A stretch of DNA of 64,000 nt from a virus. The stretch lies in the IMG/VR virus record IMGVR_UViG_3300021960_000043, positions 31,232 through 95,231 of that record; one strand, given 5' to 3'. Positions within the stretch are counted from its first letter, which is position 1. Each line of letters starts with the position of its first letter. The notes beneath the pieces are model-generated. The model saw only the letters and a program-made list of their open reading frames with translations, was not told the DNA's origin and searched no databases. Made by a program: the position numbers and the translations under genes. Positions 46,899 through 55,006 of this stretch are shown here, one piece after another.

Positions 46899-47650
46899 CA
46901 CTCTTGGTCTATGATGAGAACAGTCTTTTCCCAATCTTCACCTTCTTGTATGATGATGAGTGGAGTACCGCTACCTAAATGGAATTGAGCCTCACCTTCA
47001 CTTAAGCATGATAAAGCGTCTAACAACCATTGTCCAAAAGAACTTGAAACAGTACCGTTACCACCTTCTGAGTTTGTGGTGTTAACATAACAGGTAAAGG
47101 ATATACCCCCTGTTTTCTTTACCTGTAATGCTAACTCATTTTCTTCTGCGTTAAACTTGATTAAGTAATCAGATTCTTTGTTCAAACCTTTGGCTACTGA
47201 AAGAGATGATACTAATTCAGTAAAATCTGCGTCAGCATGACAGTTTAACACTACCTTCCTACCAAACTTTTCCCAATTGTTTTCTTCTGACTCTACTAAT
47301 AACCTAGATAATGTTTGAGATAATTGACTACTTTTACATTCGTAAGATGGTATGCTTATGCTCTTCTTTTGATTTTGTATAACTATCTTATTACTCAACT
47401 GTGAAATTGTTACATCACCTTTAGACTTCTTCAAAAAGGCCATAGTGTTCTTCAAATCAGTAAAAGCAATTCTACCTGTATCTTTGATAGCATCACCATA
47501 TATCTTGTTATACCTCACAGCATGTGTAGAGTGTCCTACAAGGTAATCTAATTCATTTTCCGTAGCATTGATTTCTACATCTTCTATTAGACTACCAAAT
47601 GAGGAAAGAATAGAAATCCATTCCTTAGCGTCAAGCACCACTTTAACCAT
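46898..47650 (-). CDS. PCNA-type sliding clamp, 250 aa
   Basis: Two tandem beta/alpha half-domains of the right length for a PCNA monomer. The first has VVLDAKEWISILSSFGSLI and RIAFTDLKNTMAFLKK. The second has FTELVSSLSVA and closes with GEAQFHLGSGTPLIII, the typical PCNA C-terminal strand pair. Overall similarity is weak, as in many viral clamps, but the gene is directly joined to PolB. ATG 47650 follows GTGATTGC. An RFC subunit gene downstream of the next genes supports a clamp role. Confidence 0.78.
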   Translation of the reverse strand: MVKVVLDAKEWISILSSFGSLIEDVEINATENELDYLVGHSTHAVRYNKIYGDAIKDTGRIAFTDLKNTMAFLKKSKGDVTISQLSNKIVIQNQKKSISIPSYECKSSQLSQTLSRLLVESEENNWEKFGRKVVLNCHADADFTELVSSLSVAKGLNKESDYLIKFNAEENELALQVKKTGGISFTCYVNTTNSEGGNGTVSSSFGQWLLDALSCLSEGEAQFHLGSGTPLIIIQEGEDWEKTVLIIDQE

Positions 47651-47656
47651 ACGCAA

Positions 47657-48610
47657 TCACAGAGTACCGTCATTCAATTCTTGTAGACCGTACCACTTAG
47701 GGTTTCCACCCACTTCTGTAGTCAAAATGGTTCTTCTTTGACCTTGTAAATGAGCGTTAGTCTTACTTTTCTCGTATGTTGCTGTGAATGTCTGATTAGT
47801 TAAATTACCATCATCATCGTATGTGTCATGCCTTTCAAACAGAAGTATTTGGAATACAAGACCTGCTGTGGATTTCTCCCATGCTGGTCGCCATCCTCTA
47901 ATGCTGCTTCTGTCCTCATCATCTTGCTTCGCAAGGTGTGTTTCAAGGAATACCTTTACACCTTTCTTGACAAGTCCTCTACATAATGTAGTCATCTGAT
48001 GGAATCTAGTTCTACGAATCCCCCAATCCCATTGAAACTCTACTCTTCTAGAGTCTTTACCTGAACCTCGTATGTCAGCCGCAGAAATAGCATCCTTCGC
48101 CAATCCTAAATCCTGTATACGCATGTTGTTGATACAGACTGAATCAAAACCATCAACACCTGTTATAAGTACACCCCAAAGATTCTCATGGTTGTGTACG
48201 CAGTATTGTAATAGTTTCATGGTTCTATCGTGTGTAGCAGGGTAATCAATCGCTGTTCTCTCACCTTGTGTGTACACATAAGGGTCTAAACAAACCATAC
48301 TGTCTAATTCAGGATAAAAGGCACTCTTGTTTGCTTGAGCACCACCATCGTAATCTAAACACACTAATTGTTTTGGTGTTTGTTTTTCCTTCAACATCTT
48401 TTTTACATACATATTGTAGGCTGCTGTTACAGATGCTGATTTACCTGTATTCTCATGTCCGATAAGACCAACGAAAGTGTGTCCTATGTTGTCGTTAGCA
48501 GCCGCTATCTCAGCCGCTATAGCAGCGTAAGGATTTACTCTTTCATGTGATTCTTTTTGAGCGTCTTTAGCCTCATCTTCAACTTCTTTTAATTTTCCAA
48601 ACCCACTCAT
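47657..48610 (-). CDS. RecA/RadA-fold ATPase (Sak4-like), 317 aa
   Basis: Walker A GHENTGKS (51-58) and a Walker B candidate (GVLITGVDGFDS, about 145-156), with a RecA-type core between a helical N-terminal 40 residues and a short C-terminal region. Recombinase L2-like features include THLAKQDDED. The size and layout fit Sak4-type phage recombinases, single-domain RadA relatives that help single-strand annealing or exchange. It lies between an SSB/RPA-like gene and PCNA, in a replication-recombination context. RadA and KaiC-type ATPases are alternatives. Confidence 0.7.
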   Translation of the reverse strand: MSGFGKLKEVEDEAKDAQKESHERVNPYAAIAAEIAAANDNIGHTFVGLIGHENTGKSASVTAAYNMYVKKMLKEKQTPKQLVCLDYDGGAQANKSAFYPELDSMVCLDPYVYTQGERTAIDYPATHDRTMKLLQYCVHNHENLWGVLITGVDGFDSVCINNMRIQDLGLAKDAISAADIRGSGKDSRRVEFQWDWGIRRTRFHQMTTLCRGLVKKGVKVFLETHLAKQDDEDRSSIRGWRPAWEKSTAGLVFQILLFERHDTYDDDGNLTNQTFTATYEKSKTNAHLQGQRRTILTTEVGGNPKWYGLQELNDGTL

Positions 48611-48822
48611 TGTGTCTCACTACCCGTTGCGTTATTTAATGTCTCAAACTCTTGAACAAGTGAGCGACCAAGCCCCATAACTGAATTAGCGTATCTCTCT
48701 AACATTTGGAGTTGAAGCGTTTGCCTCGCATGTTCAGCCTTATAAGCCGCTACCATTTCTTTCAGTTGGGTGTTTTCTGCCGTCATTTCTTCTACTTTAA
48801 TTTCTAATTCTTTCTTATTCAT
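48607..48822 (-). CDS. Small coiled-coil protein, 71 aa
   Basis: Residues about 3-55 form one heptad-like helix (ELEIKVEEMTAENTQLKEMV, then AAYKAEHARQTLQLQML), predicted coiled coil. Unknown function. It is sandwiched between the RPA-like gene and the RecA-fold ATPase, with a stop/start overlap with the latter, so it may mediate their interaction. Confidence 0.65.
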   Translation of the reverse strand: MNKKELEIKVEEMTAENTQLKEMVAAYKAEHARQTLQLQMLERYANSVMGLGRSLVQEFETLNNATGSETQ

Positions 48823-48826
48823 ATAA

Positions 48827-50161
48827 TCACCTGAATTGTGCTACGTCTGTGTCTCCACCGTTCACCCTTTTACGGGCCAAACGTGGATTAGCATAAACCC
48901 CTAAAACTTTCAACTTTGGACTCTCTTCTCCACCGCTTTGCATCATACCTATTCTACCAAACAGATACAACACAGTACCTTCTGCATATTCTACTAACTC
49001 ACCATCTGCATCTCTAAAAGAGAACACGTTGGTTAAATCGTGTACAGCACTACCTATGTTGCAGTACACTTCGGAACTTCTACCTACACCTTCAGCACTT
49101 TGTAGTGCTTGTGTGGAAATACTAAACGAATAACTTCTTCCATCTTCATCATATTCACTCTCTCTAGATTCTGTACTCATACGAACAATTCTCCCTTTAG
49201 TGGTTACTAATGGCCCATATGCATTACCTTGTGCTGTAACTTCTTTCTTAGTTCTAAAAGCATCTGCAAAATCTTCTAAGGGTACGAAATAATCATGAAA
49301 TTGACTTTCAACCCAATACTTTGAAGGTTGTAATAGTTTCTTTTCATCACGGTCAACAAAATCATCTGTGTATACTATAGTATCAACAAACCCTTCTCTA
49401 GTGTTTAGAATTGACTTTCTAAACTCATTTGTTTCATCTTCACTAGGTGGTGTTACTTTTATCTTACAAGGCTCACCTACTCTAATTGCTCTTTGTGTAT
49501 CGTTGTCTTTTAGGTCAACTCTCCATAAAGCCATATCACCTGTTTCTTGGAATACATCTATGTTGTGTCCTAAGAACCATGTATAACGACCCATCTCATC
49601 TCGACTGTATGCATAGCCGTTTCTTGATACAAAACAAATGTAATCATTTCCACCCACATGAATACCCATAGAAGGTGGTGCGTTACTAGGTTCGTTGGTT
49701 TCTATGAGAGAGTCTTGTGTTTTAATAAACCCATTACCATCTTTCTGTTCATAGTGTCCATTACCTGTAGCAAAGAAATCATTTGGGCTTTCTCTAAATG
49801 TTCTAATAGCCCAATTAATTAATCCAACACCTCTATTACCTACTTTGTCATCCACTCCTAAGAAGTGTCCTACCCATACAGCGGTATTACTACCCTGTGT
49901 AGTTCCTTTTCTACTTTGCACAAATATAGATTCTGTCCAATCAATTAACAAATCTTCATCTTCACTTTGCCAATCATCACAACTGAATATTTCTTTGATA
50001 CTATTAAGATAATATTCTTTCACCACTTCAAAGGTTTCTCCTGTTCTTTCAGAGTGTTTTTGTATACGCACTCTAACCTCTTCGGGTAACTGTGGTTGTG
50101 CCACAGGCATCTGCTGTTCTTTTAATCCCATAAACGGGTTATTCACATTTTCTTCATTCAT
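48827..50161 (-). CDS. RPA-like single-strand DNA-binding protein candidate, 444 aa
   Basis: The N-terminal part has a helix pattern seen in archaeal RPA proteins (VRVRIQKHSERTGETFEVV). The C-terminal third looks like an OB fold: TTKGRIVRMSTESRESEYDE, SFSISTQ, EVYCNIG and GTVLYLFGRIGMMQSG, ending with LKVLGVYANP. The middle has HVGGNDYICFVSRNGYAYSR, possibly a second beta domain. Position next to clamp loader and recombinase fits an SSB. No zinc finger is seen. An alternative is an unrelated replication accessory with an OB domain. Confidence 0.5.
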   Translation of the reverse strand: MNEENVNNPFMGLKEQQMPVAQPQLPEEVRVRIQKHSERTGETFEVVKEYYLNSIKEIFSCDDWQSEDEDLLIDWTESIFVQSRKGTTQGSNTAVWVGHFLGVDDKVGNRGVGLINWAIRTFRESPNDFFATGNGHYEQKDGNGFIKTQDSLIETNEPSNAPPSMGIHVGGNDYICFVSRNGYAYSRDEMGRYTWFLGHNIDVFQETGDMALWRVDLKDNDTQRAIRVGEPCKIKVTPPSEDETNEFRKSILNTREGFVDTIVYTDDFVDRDEKKLLQPSKYWVESQFHDYFVPLEDFADAFRTKKEVTAQGNAYGPLVTTKGRIVRMSTESRESEYDEDGRSYSFSISTQALQSAEGVGRSSEVYCNIGSAVHDLTNVFSFRDADGELVEYAEGTVLYLFGRIGMMQSGGEESPKLKVLGVYANPRLARKRVNGGDTDVAQFR

Positions 50162-50176
50162 GTTTTTTCCTCTTTT

Positions 50177-51139
50177 TTATATTACTTCCTTTCTTATTGT
50201 CGCAACCATAAAGTCGCAGAATGCTTTGTCGGACATCGGCCATACATATATCTTGTCCATAATTTGGCCGTAAGCCGCCATAGCATCGAATAATTTGTCC
50301 TTGTCGGACTCGCTTCTTGAAAACTGTTTTTCTATATCATAATACAATTTCCTCATTACTGACCTCAAAGGCATTCCTTCATTCAGTTTCTTATGTAATG
50401 AGTTTCTAAGTTTCATGTATTTTCCATCTAAGATAAACTCAGCACCATCTTCAGATTCTAGATTAGATAAATGTTCCAATCTTTTACCTAGTGACTCTTT
50501 TTCAGGACTTACAGATTCTAAAAGATTCATACAACCTCTCATATCTCCCTGCATCATTTCCACAAGGGGTATTAGATGTGGTGTCCATGCTTCTAAAACT
50601 TCATCAGTTACACCTACTTCTCTCAATACTTCCCATAATCTACCAGCACCAATGCTAGGAACAACAGGTCTGAAATTGTAAACAGTACACCTAGACTGTA
50701 TAGCAGGTCTTAGTTTCTCTAACTCATTAGCAGTTAGGATGACTAAAGCATTGTGAGAATATGTTTCTATTATTTGTCTAGCAGCATCTTGGGCTGAAGG
50801 AGTAAGACCATCAGCCTCATCAATAACTACTATCTTTCTTTCTACATCTATAGGTTTAATTCTCATTAGATTTTTTAAGTCGTTTCTAATAAAATCAATG
50901 CCCCGTTCATCAGAGCCATTTGTTATTGTGAAATTATGCTCATTGAAAGAATCCCCTAACAACTCATAAGCAGCAACATAGGCTGCTGATGTTTTTCCTG
51001 TTCCTGATGGCCCTGCTAATATTATGGCTCTTGGTGCATCGGTAATGTTTTTCCATTTTCTTAAATCATCAGTAAATATATTTTGACCTACTAACTCATC
51101 AACATTTTTTGGTCGTATCTTCTCGGCCCACATTAGCAT
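50177..51139 (-). CDS. Clamp loader, RFC small-subunit type, 320 aa
   Basis: AAA+ ATPase that opens PCNA and loads it on primed DNA. Walker A AGPSGTGKT (42-50), Walker B KIVVIDEADGL, sensor 1 LVILTANELEKL and the SRC arginine-finger motif (IQSRCTVYNF) are all present, with a normal N-terminus (MWAEKIRPKNVDELVG) and a C-terminal helical collar. Only one RFC gene is seen, so it may form homo-oligomers or combine with host RFC. A TATA box lies 21-27 bases before the two possible start codons (51139, 51133), suggesting a leaderless transcript. Confidence 0.93.
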   Translation of the reverse strand: MLMWAEKIRPKNVDELVGQNIFTDDLRKWKNITDAPRAIILAGPSGTGKTSAAYVAAYELLGDSFNEHNFTITNGSDERGIDFIRNDLKNLMRIKPIDVERKIVVIDEADGLTPSAQDAARQIIETYSHNALVILTANELEKLRPAIQSRCTVYNFRPVVPSIGAGRLWEVLREVGVTDEVLEAWTPHLIPLVEMMQGDMRGCMNLLESVSPEKESLGKRLEHLSNLESEDGAEFILDGKYMKLRNSLHKKLNEGMPLRSVMRKLYYDIEKQFSRSESDKDKLFDAMAAYGQIMDKIYVWPMSDKAFCDFMVATIRKEVI

Positions 51140-51155
51140 GTTATAAACAAAGACC

Positions 51156-51164
51156 TTTATAAAA
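51156..51164 (-). promoter_or_regulatory. TATA box for the clamp loader gene
   Basis: TTTTATAAAG on the minus strand, followed by GT. The same TTTATAAAGGT string lies upstream of the gene starting at 53574. Spacing to ATG 51139 or 51133 fits a leaderless archaeal transcript, so the RFC operon has its own promoter. Confidence 0.6.
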
Positions 51165-51172
51165 GAAAGTTG

Positions 51173-51568
51173 TTAGTTTATAAAGTCAATTTCGTTAATT
51201 TGCTCTTCTACTTCCTCAACCCAAGCAACAAAAGCATCCCAATTTTCATAATTCGGTGGGTTATCTAAGCAATATTTAATCAACTTGTAGTTTGTTTTTT
51301 CCTTAACTTTAAGGTTCAAAGAATATGAATTATCTATCTTCTCAATGAATAAAATAATCTTCCTTAAATCGTTACGGGAAGTATATTCTTCTTTTTTGCT
51401 TCCTAATATTGTTGCCAAAGGGTTTCCTTGTACATCGTCATGAGGGTTTACAACTTTCATCTGTAAGTGATAACCTAGTTTTGAATTAGGTCGTCTTTTC
51501 AAAAAACAATGAAAGTTAAGTGTATGAAACATCCTACCTATATTTATCCAATAACTTTCATCAGCCAT
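51173..51568 (-). CDS. Unknown protein, 131 aa
   Basis: Not recognised. Residues 5-60 (INIGRMFHTLNFHCFLKRRP; KLGYHLQMKVVN) have a beta-hairpin pattern faintly like one half of a LAGLIDADG homing nuclease, but the motif helix with its acidic residues is absent. The C-terminus is helical and acidic. It starts three bases after the ligase-like gene's stop and ends within the RFC promoter region. Confidence 0.55.
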   Translation of the reverse strand: MADESYWINIGRMFHTLNFHCFLKRRPNSKLGYHLQMKVVNPHDDVQGNPLATILGSKKEEYTSRNDLRKIILFIEKIDNSYSLNLKVKEKTNYKLIKYCLDNPPNYENWDAFVAWVEEVEEQINEIDFIN

Positions 51569-51570
51569 GT

Positions 51571-52854
51571 TTACACCATCACATCTACTAGTTGCGATAT
51601 TTCACCTATGCCTTTTTCTGAATCGAAGGTTAAGAATGTGGGTTGTCTGAAGGTTCTTGTGGTAGTATCAAAACTAGGAGAAACAATATCCATTACTATA
51701 CACACATCATCTCCAAGTAAGACTCTCTCATTTCTTATTTGATTCTCTATGTTGTATTTAGATATGGTTCTGTAAAAATACCCCTTGTTATCCATATCTT
51801 GTATTTCTATTTCACCACATAACATAAAATCAGTACCATCAAGTATCTCCATACCTATCTTTAGACTAAACTCATCTGCGTAATAATGAGATATTCTAAC
51901 ACTTCTTATTAAATCATTTAATACTAATATGTAACCACCTAAAGTATGTGGTTCATATGCTTTCATATTAGGAAATCTAACAGTATTACCTTTAGCCCAC
52001 TCTTCAACTATCATCCATGAAGGGATAGGTTTTGGAAAACAAATAATATAATCTTCTAGTATATTTTTATTGTTTAATTTATCTAACCTATTTAGTAAAT
52101 CTAGTTCTTTATCATCAAAGAAATATACATCATATATCACTCCGTCTATTGTATGTTCAATAATAAAATCATCATACGTGGTTAGGACTCTATTGCCTTT
52201 TCCTTCTATTAATTGTGCATAACCATTGTTATATTCTGTTAATATAATTTTATCTGTCCATCTCTTTAACGGTCTACGTTTGTATATTATATGGTTATCT
52301 GTACTCATTAAATGTGGTGTATGAATCATAATATTAATTACTTTATTTAATTGAAAGTCATTACCTCTGTAATTATTCTCTATTATGTTTCCTTTAGTAA
52401 CACCATTTCTTAATGTATTCATAATGAATGTTTCTTTTGTTATTGGTTTTCTTGCACCTAATAGTGTAGACCAAAATAACTTCGCTTCTATTTGATTCAT
52501 TAGTTTAGCACAATCCATAAAACTTGTTTCACCTTGAGAAAATATTCGTAATGTGTTTGCTGCTTCTGTAAGTGAAAACTTTTTTCCATTACCTATACTC
52601 TCACTAGATAGATTTGAAATTAACTCTTTTTTAGTTGATGCTATATCACTAACTACTTCTGTAAACATACCCATCTCTTTTGCTATATGTGTTATCATTT
52701 TCTGATAACTCCACACGTTTACATCTTCTCCAAACAATAGTGTTGAAGCATGACGTAATTCATGGTCGGGTATATTTTTTAATTTATTAACTAAAGGGTC
52801 TTTCCTACCTAACCTATGTTCTTCACACACACTAGATAAAGAATTGAAGTTCAT
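51571..52854 (-). CDS. ATP-dependent DNA ligase-like protein, probably lacking the catalytic lysine, 427 aa
   Basis: Read by eye against archaeal ATP-dependent ligases. An N-terminal helical DNA-binding-like region (HELRHASTLLFGEDVN; FSLTEAANTLRIFSQGETSF) is followed by TDKIILTEYNNGYAQLIEG, which aligns with the EYKYDG-x-RAQ motif I, where the nucleotidyl Lys appears as Tyr or is missing. Then VIYDVYFFDDKELDLLNRLD resembles motif IIIa. The end, DIVSPSFDTTTRTFRQPTFL, resembles the ligase motif VI strand. About 70 residues with motifs III-IV seem absent. If this reading is right the protein is a non-catalytic ligase relative. ATG 52854 is chosen because GGTGTGATAAT precedes it. Confidence 0.5.
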   Translation of the reverse strand: MNFNSLSSVCEEHRLGRKDPLVNKLKNIPDHELRHASTLLFGEDVNVWSYQKMITHIAKEMGMFTEVVSDIASTKKELISNLSSESIGNGKKFSLTEAANTLRIFSQGETSFMDCAKLMNQIEAKLFWSTLLGARKPITKETFIMNTLRNGVTKGNIIENNYRGNDFQLNKVINIMIHTPHLMSTDNHIIYKRRPLKRWTDKIILTEYNNGYAQLIEGKGNRVLTTYDDFIIEHTIDGVIYDVYFFDDKELDLLNRLDKLNNKNILEDYIICFPKPIPSWMIVEEWAKGNTVRFPNMKAYEPHTLGGYILVLNDLIRSVRISHYYADEFSLKIGMEILDGTDFMLCGEIEIQDMDNKGYFYRTISKYNIENQIRNERVLLGDDVCIVMDIVSPSFDTTTRTFRQPTFLTFDSEKGIGEISQLVDVMV

Positions 52855-53140
52855 TATTATCACACCATTTACTAGGTCTTGCTTGTGTGCTGACACCAAA
52901 CTCTTTTTTAGTTACTTTCTTTAACGCTTCTATACTGATATGCTTTCCTTCTTTTTTACAATATAGATATACACAATCTACCAATAAACCTCTGTTAGAC
53001 CTTTGAGATACCCAAATATCGTGTTTCAATATCAAGTTATAGTTGTTTAATATTTTCCACATATCGCTATGTTTTAGACCTAATTCTAAACATAGTCTAG
53101 TGGCGTATTCATCTGCATGAAACAAGTAACCCATGTTCAC
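52832..53140 (-). CDS. TFB-like single cyclin-fold protein, 102 aa
   Basis: The sequence follows one cyclin repeat of archaeal TFB: YATRLCLELGLKHSDMWKIL, then SNRGLLVDCVYLYCKKEGKH, then ISIEALKKVTKKEFGVSTQA. This corresponds to helices H1-H5 with the GLxxDxxYLYC helix in the place of TFB's AAAxLYxA helix. TFB has two such repeats and a zinc ribbon; here only one is present and the zinc protein is the next gene upstream. A role in viral transcription control is plausible. The start overlaps the preceding stop. Confidence 0.5.
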   Translation of the reverse strand: MNMGYLFHADEYATRLCLELGLKHSDMWKILNNYNLILKHDIWVSQRSNRGLLVDCVYLYCKKEGKHISIEALKKVTKKEFGVSTQARPSKWCDNNELQFFI

Positions 53141-53574
53141 TCACCTGTTTTCATTCTATGAATTAATTTTTTTAGAGCCTTTATTTTATTTTCATTAACT
53201 GTGTTTTGTCTTTTTAGTTTTTCAACATCTTTCTCAAGTTTCTGATGTTCTGAATCTCTCTCTATCTGTGTCAATCTATTCGATAGTGATTCCACCATGT
53301 TTTTTAATCTAGTAATAGTTTTTTTATCATCTTCATGTGTAGCCATTAAATTAATTATGAAATCTCTTATCTTCTCATCGTTACCACCCTTAGCATATTT
53401 ATTCCTACTTCTTGTAAGACCTGCTCTTGACGTTAAGTTATTTTGAGAAAGTTTACATTCATCGCAATAGTTTTTACCAACGGTCTTTCTTTTTGAGTAA
53501 TAGGATTTACCACATCTATATCCATCTTCTTTTATTTTTGTACAGGTTCTTTCATAAATTATCCCTTTCGACAT
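53137..53574 (-). CDS. Zinc-finger and coiled-coil protein, 145 aa, first gene of the replication unit
   Basis: N-terminal Cys set: CTKIKEDGYRC at about 10-20 and YCDEC at about 36-40, likely a zinc ribbon. Residues about 75-145 form a long coiled coil (TITRLKNMVESLSNRLTQI; KLEKDVEKLKRQNTVNENKI). ATG 53574 has GCGTGAAA before it and a TATA box 40 bases upstream, so it is the first gene of the leftward operon. With the TFB-like gene it could form a transcription or DNA-organising complex. Confidence 0.65.
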   Translation of the reverse strand: MSKGIIYERTCTKIKEDGYRCGKSYYSKRKTVGKNYCDECKLSQNNLTSRAGLTRSRNKYAKGGNDEKIRDFIINLMATHEDDKKTITRLKNMVESLSNRLTQIERDSEHQKLEKDVEKLKRQNTVNENKIKALKKLIHRMKTGE

Positions 53575-53610
53575 TTTTTCACGCTCTATATTATGCTTGA
53601 ATCTAAAACC

Positions 53611-53618
53611 TTTATAAA
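53611..53618 (-). promoter_or_regulatory. TATA box for the leftward replication unit
   Basis: TTTTATAAAGG on the minus strand. It would start a transcript near 53589 with a leader of about 15 bases that contains GCGTGAAA as ribosome binding site for the gene starting at 53574. Confidence 0.65.
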
Positions 53619-53656
53619 ACAAACACGTATTTATTCTATTTATCATTAGAAATCTC

Positions 53657-53664
53657 TATTATAC
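53657..53664 (+). promoter_or_regulatory. TATA-like element for the kinase-like gene
   Basis: TATTATAC about 23 bases before ATG 53684 on the plus strand. That ATG has no GGTG-type site, which fits a leaderless transcript. With the leftward TATA box it makes a divergent promoter region flanked by two AACACGT copies (53622-53628, 53665-53671). Confidence 0.45.
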
Positions 53665-53683
53665 AACACGTTTACGACACACT

Positions 53684-54517
53684 ATGAGTGAAGCATTTGA
53701 GCAAGCGTGGTTGCTGCTCAAGTCTCAATTTCAACCAAGTCAAGGTCAAAGAATAGGAGAAGGTGCTAATCAGGTAGTTTACGGTATAGAAGGCGACCCT
53801 GATGTTACTAAACTAGGTCATGGTTACACACTAGATGATATGTATAGCAACAATATACTCTCACAAATGCCTGAAATGGCTAATTTAATTGTTGGGCAAA
53901 AACCATTTGCTTATGATGAAATGTTATCTGATGCTGATATGAAGTTTTTTGAAGGGCGTGGTAAAGGCACACCCGCTGTTATGTCCACTCAAATAAGAGG
54001 TGTGCCTATAGAAGAACAATATAATGATAAAGCAAGAGGATTGACTTTAGCAGGGTCACTCTATGAAGGACACAAATACGGCCAATTGCTAGAAGCGTTG
54101 GGTCTTGCTGATGTTGGCCCTCGTAATTGGATGACGACACCATCAAATAAAGGTATTTTTAATGTTAAGCAGATAACAGGCAATCCTAATGCGATAGAAG
54201 ATAGAGCGTTGATAAACGATGCGATGTTCTATGGGCCTTCAAATCCGGTAGATGGAGAGGCTCGGTTAGCATTTGAAAAAGAAAGGGGTACACCAAGAAA
54301 ATTGGGTACTGAATACACCTTACCTGAAGAACAATCAGAAGCATACCTTCAAACAATGGATAAAAACCCATTTGATGATTTTGTTGAGCCATACTTACAA
54401 TCAGTAGAAGAGTTTTATCCCAAACAACTAGACTCAGTAGCGGGTAAAGGTGGCTCACTAGACCAACAATTAAACACCATCATTCATCGCCTTCGATTGA
54501 TGGGTCTTGACGTTTGA
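53684..54517 (+). CDS. Protein-kinase-like protein, marine virus type, 277 aa
   Basis: The N-terminus (MSEAFEQAWLLLKSQF) is an element seen in many marine phage proteins. RIGEGANQVVYGIEG (23-37) resembles the kinase Gly-rich loop, VTKLGHG holds a possible ATP-binding Lys (K43), and DVGPRNWM (about 143-150) matches the catalytic-loop spacing D-x4-N. The magnesium-binding D of the following DFG-type segment is missing (IFNVKQI), so activity is uncertain. It is the only plus-strand gene in the right half, divergent from the replication unit and convergent with the next gene, and could modify host proteins early in infection. Confidence 0.55.
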   Translation: MSEAFEQAWLLLKSQFQPSQGQRIGEGANQVVYGIEGDPDVTKLGHGYTLDDMYSNNILSQMPEMANLIVGQKPFAYDEMLSDADMKFFEGRGKGTPAVMSTQIRGVPIEEQYNDKARGLTLAGSLYEGHKYGQLLEALGLADVGPRNWMTTPSNKGIFNVKQITGNPNAIEDRALINDAMFYGPSNPVDGEARLAFEKERGTPRKLGTEYTLPEEQSEAYLQTMDKNPFDDFVEPYLQSVEEFYPKQLDSVAGKGGSLDQQLNTIIHRLRLMGLDV

Positions 54518-54857
54518 GTCTACGTTGTTCTTCCCAATATCTAGTTTTTTGATTTACTCTAGGATAGGCTTCAGAAACAAGATGGCTAATACCCGGCTCA
54601 CCACTAAACTTCCAAACTGTGCCACATCTCTCACATTCATCTTCATGTCTTGGTGAAGAGGAAAAGTGGAGATTTGCTTGCACAACTTTCCACATAAACT
54701 CAGCAATTCTTTCCTTGAACTTTTCTTCATCACGACCTTCAATTCTGATAATTTGGTCTACCATACCCAACATTCCTCGTAGAGAGTGTGTCCAATACAA
54801 ATCATGTTGGTCTTGTATATCCCACACATTAATCGAATCAAATCTTTTCTCACTCAT
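54480..54857 (-). CDS. Unknown Cys-containing protein, 125 aa
   Basis: Not recognised. Helical N-terminal half (LRGMLGMVDQIIRIEGRDEE) and a Cys triad (C75, C78 in CERC, with surrounding His) suggesting metal binding. The C-terminus is charged. Last gene of the leftward small-gene array; it overlaps the kinase-like gene's end by 38 bases on the opposite strand. The start is coupled by ATGA to the upstream 50-residue zinc ribbon. Confidence 0.6.
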   Translation of the reverse strand: MSEKRFDSINVWDIQDQHDLYWTHSLRGMLGMVDQIIRIEGRDEEKFKERIAEFMWKVVQANLHFSSSPRHEDECERCGTVWKFSGEPGISHLVSEAYPRVNQKTRYWEEQRRLKRQDPSIEGDE

Positions 54858-55006
54858 TCAACCACCTCGCTGTATACTCTATTTAACCACGCAATTTCTT
54901 GTCTATACCATTTATCCCAACAGTATTGACACAATCCTTCTATTCTTGCTAATCCTTTTGATTTCATTTCAGAACCACATTTACCACAGTAGCAATAATC
55001 ACTCAT
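54854..55006 (-). CDS. Zinc-ribbon protein, 50 aa
   Basis: MSDYCYCGKCGSEMKSKGLA then LCQYCW: C-x2-C twice, a small zinc ribbon with a basic/aromatic tail (DKWYRQEIAWL). Ends EVVE, where GAGGTGGTTGA doubles as ribosome binding site for the next gene. ATGA overlap at both ends. Confidence 0.7.
   Translation of the reverse strand: MSDYCYCGKCGSEMKSKGLARIEGLCQYCWDKWYRQEIAWLNRVYSEVVE

Noticed and set aside
51173-51568. Half LAGLIDADG homing nuclease
   Set aside because: Only a weak beta pattern; the motif helix with catalytic acidic residues is missing.
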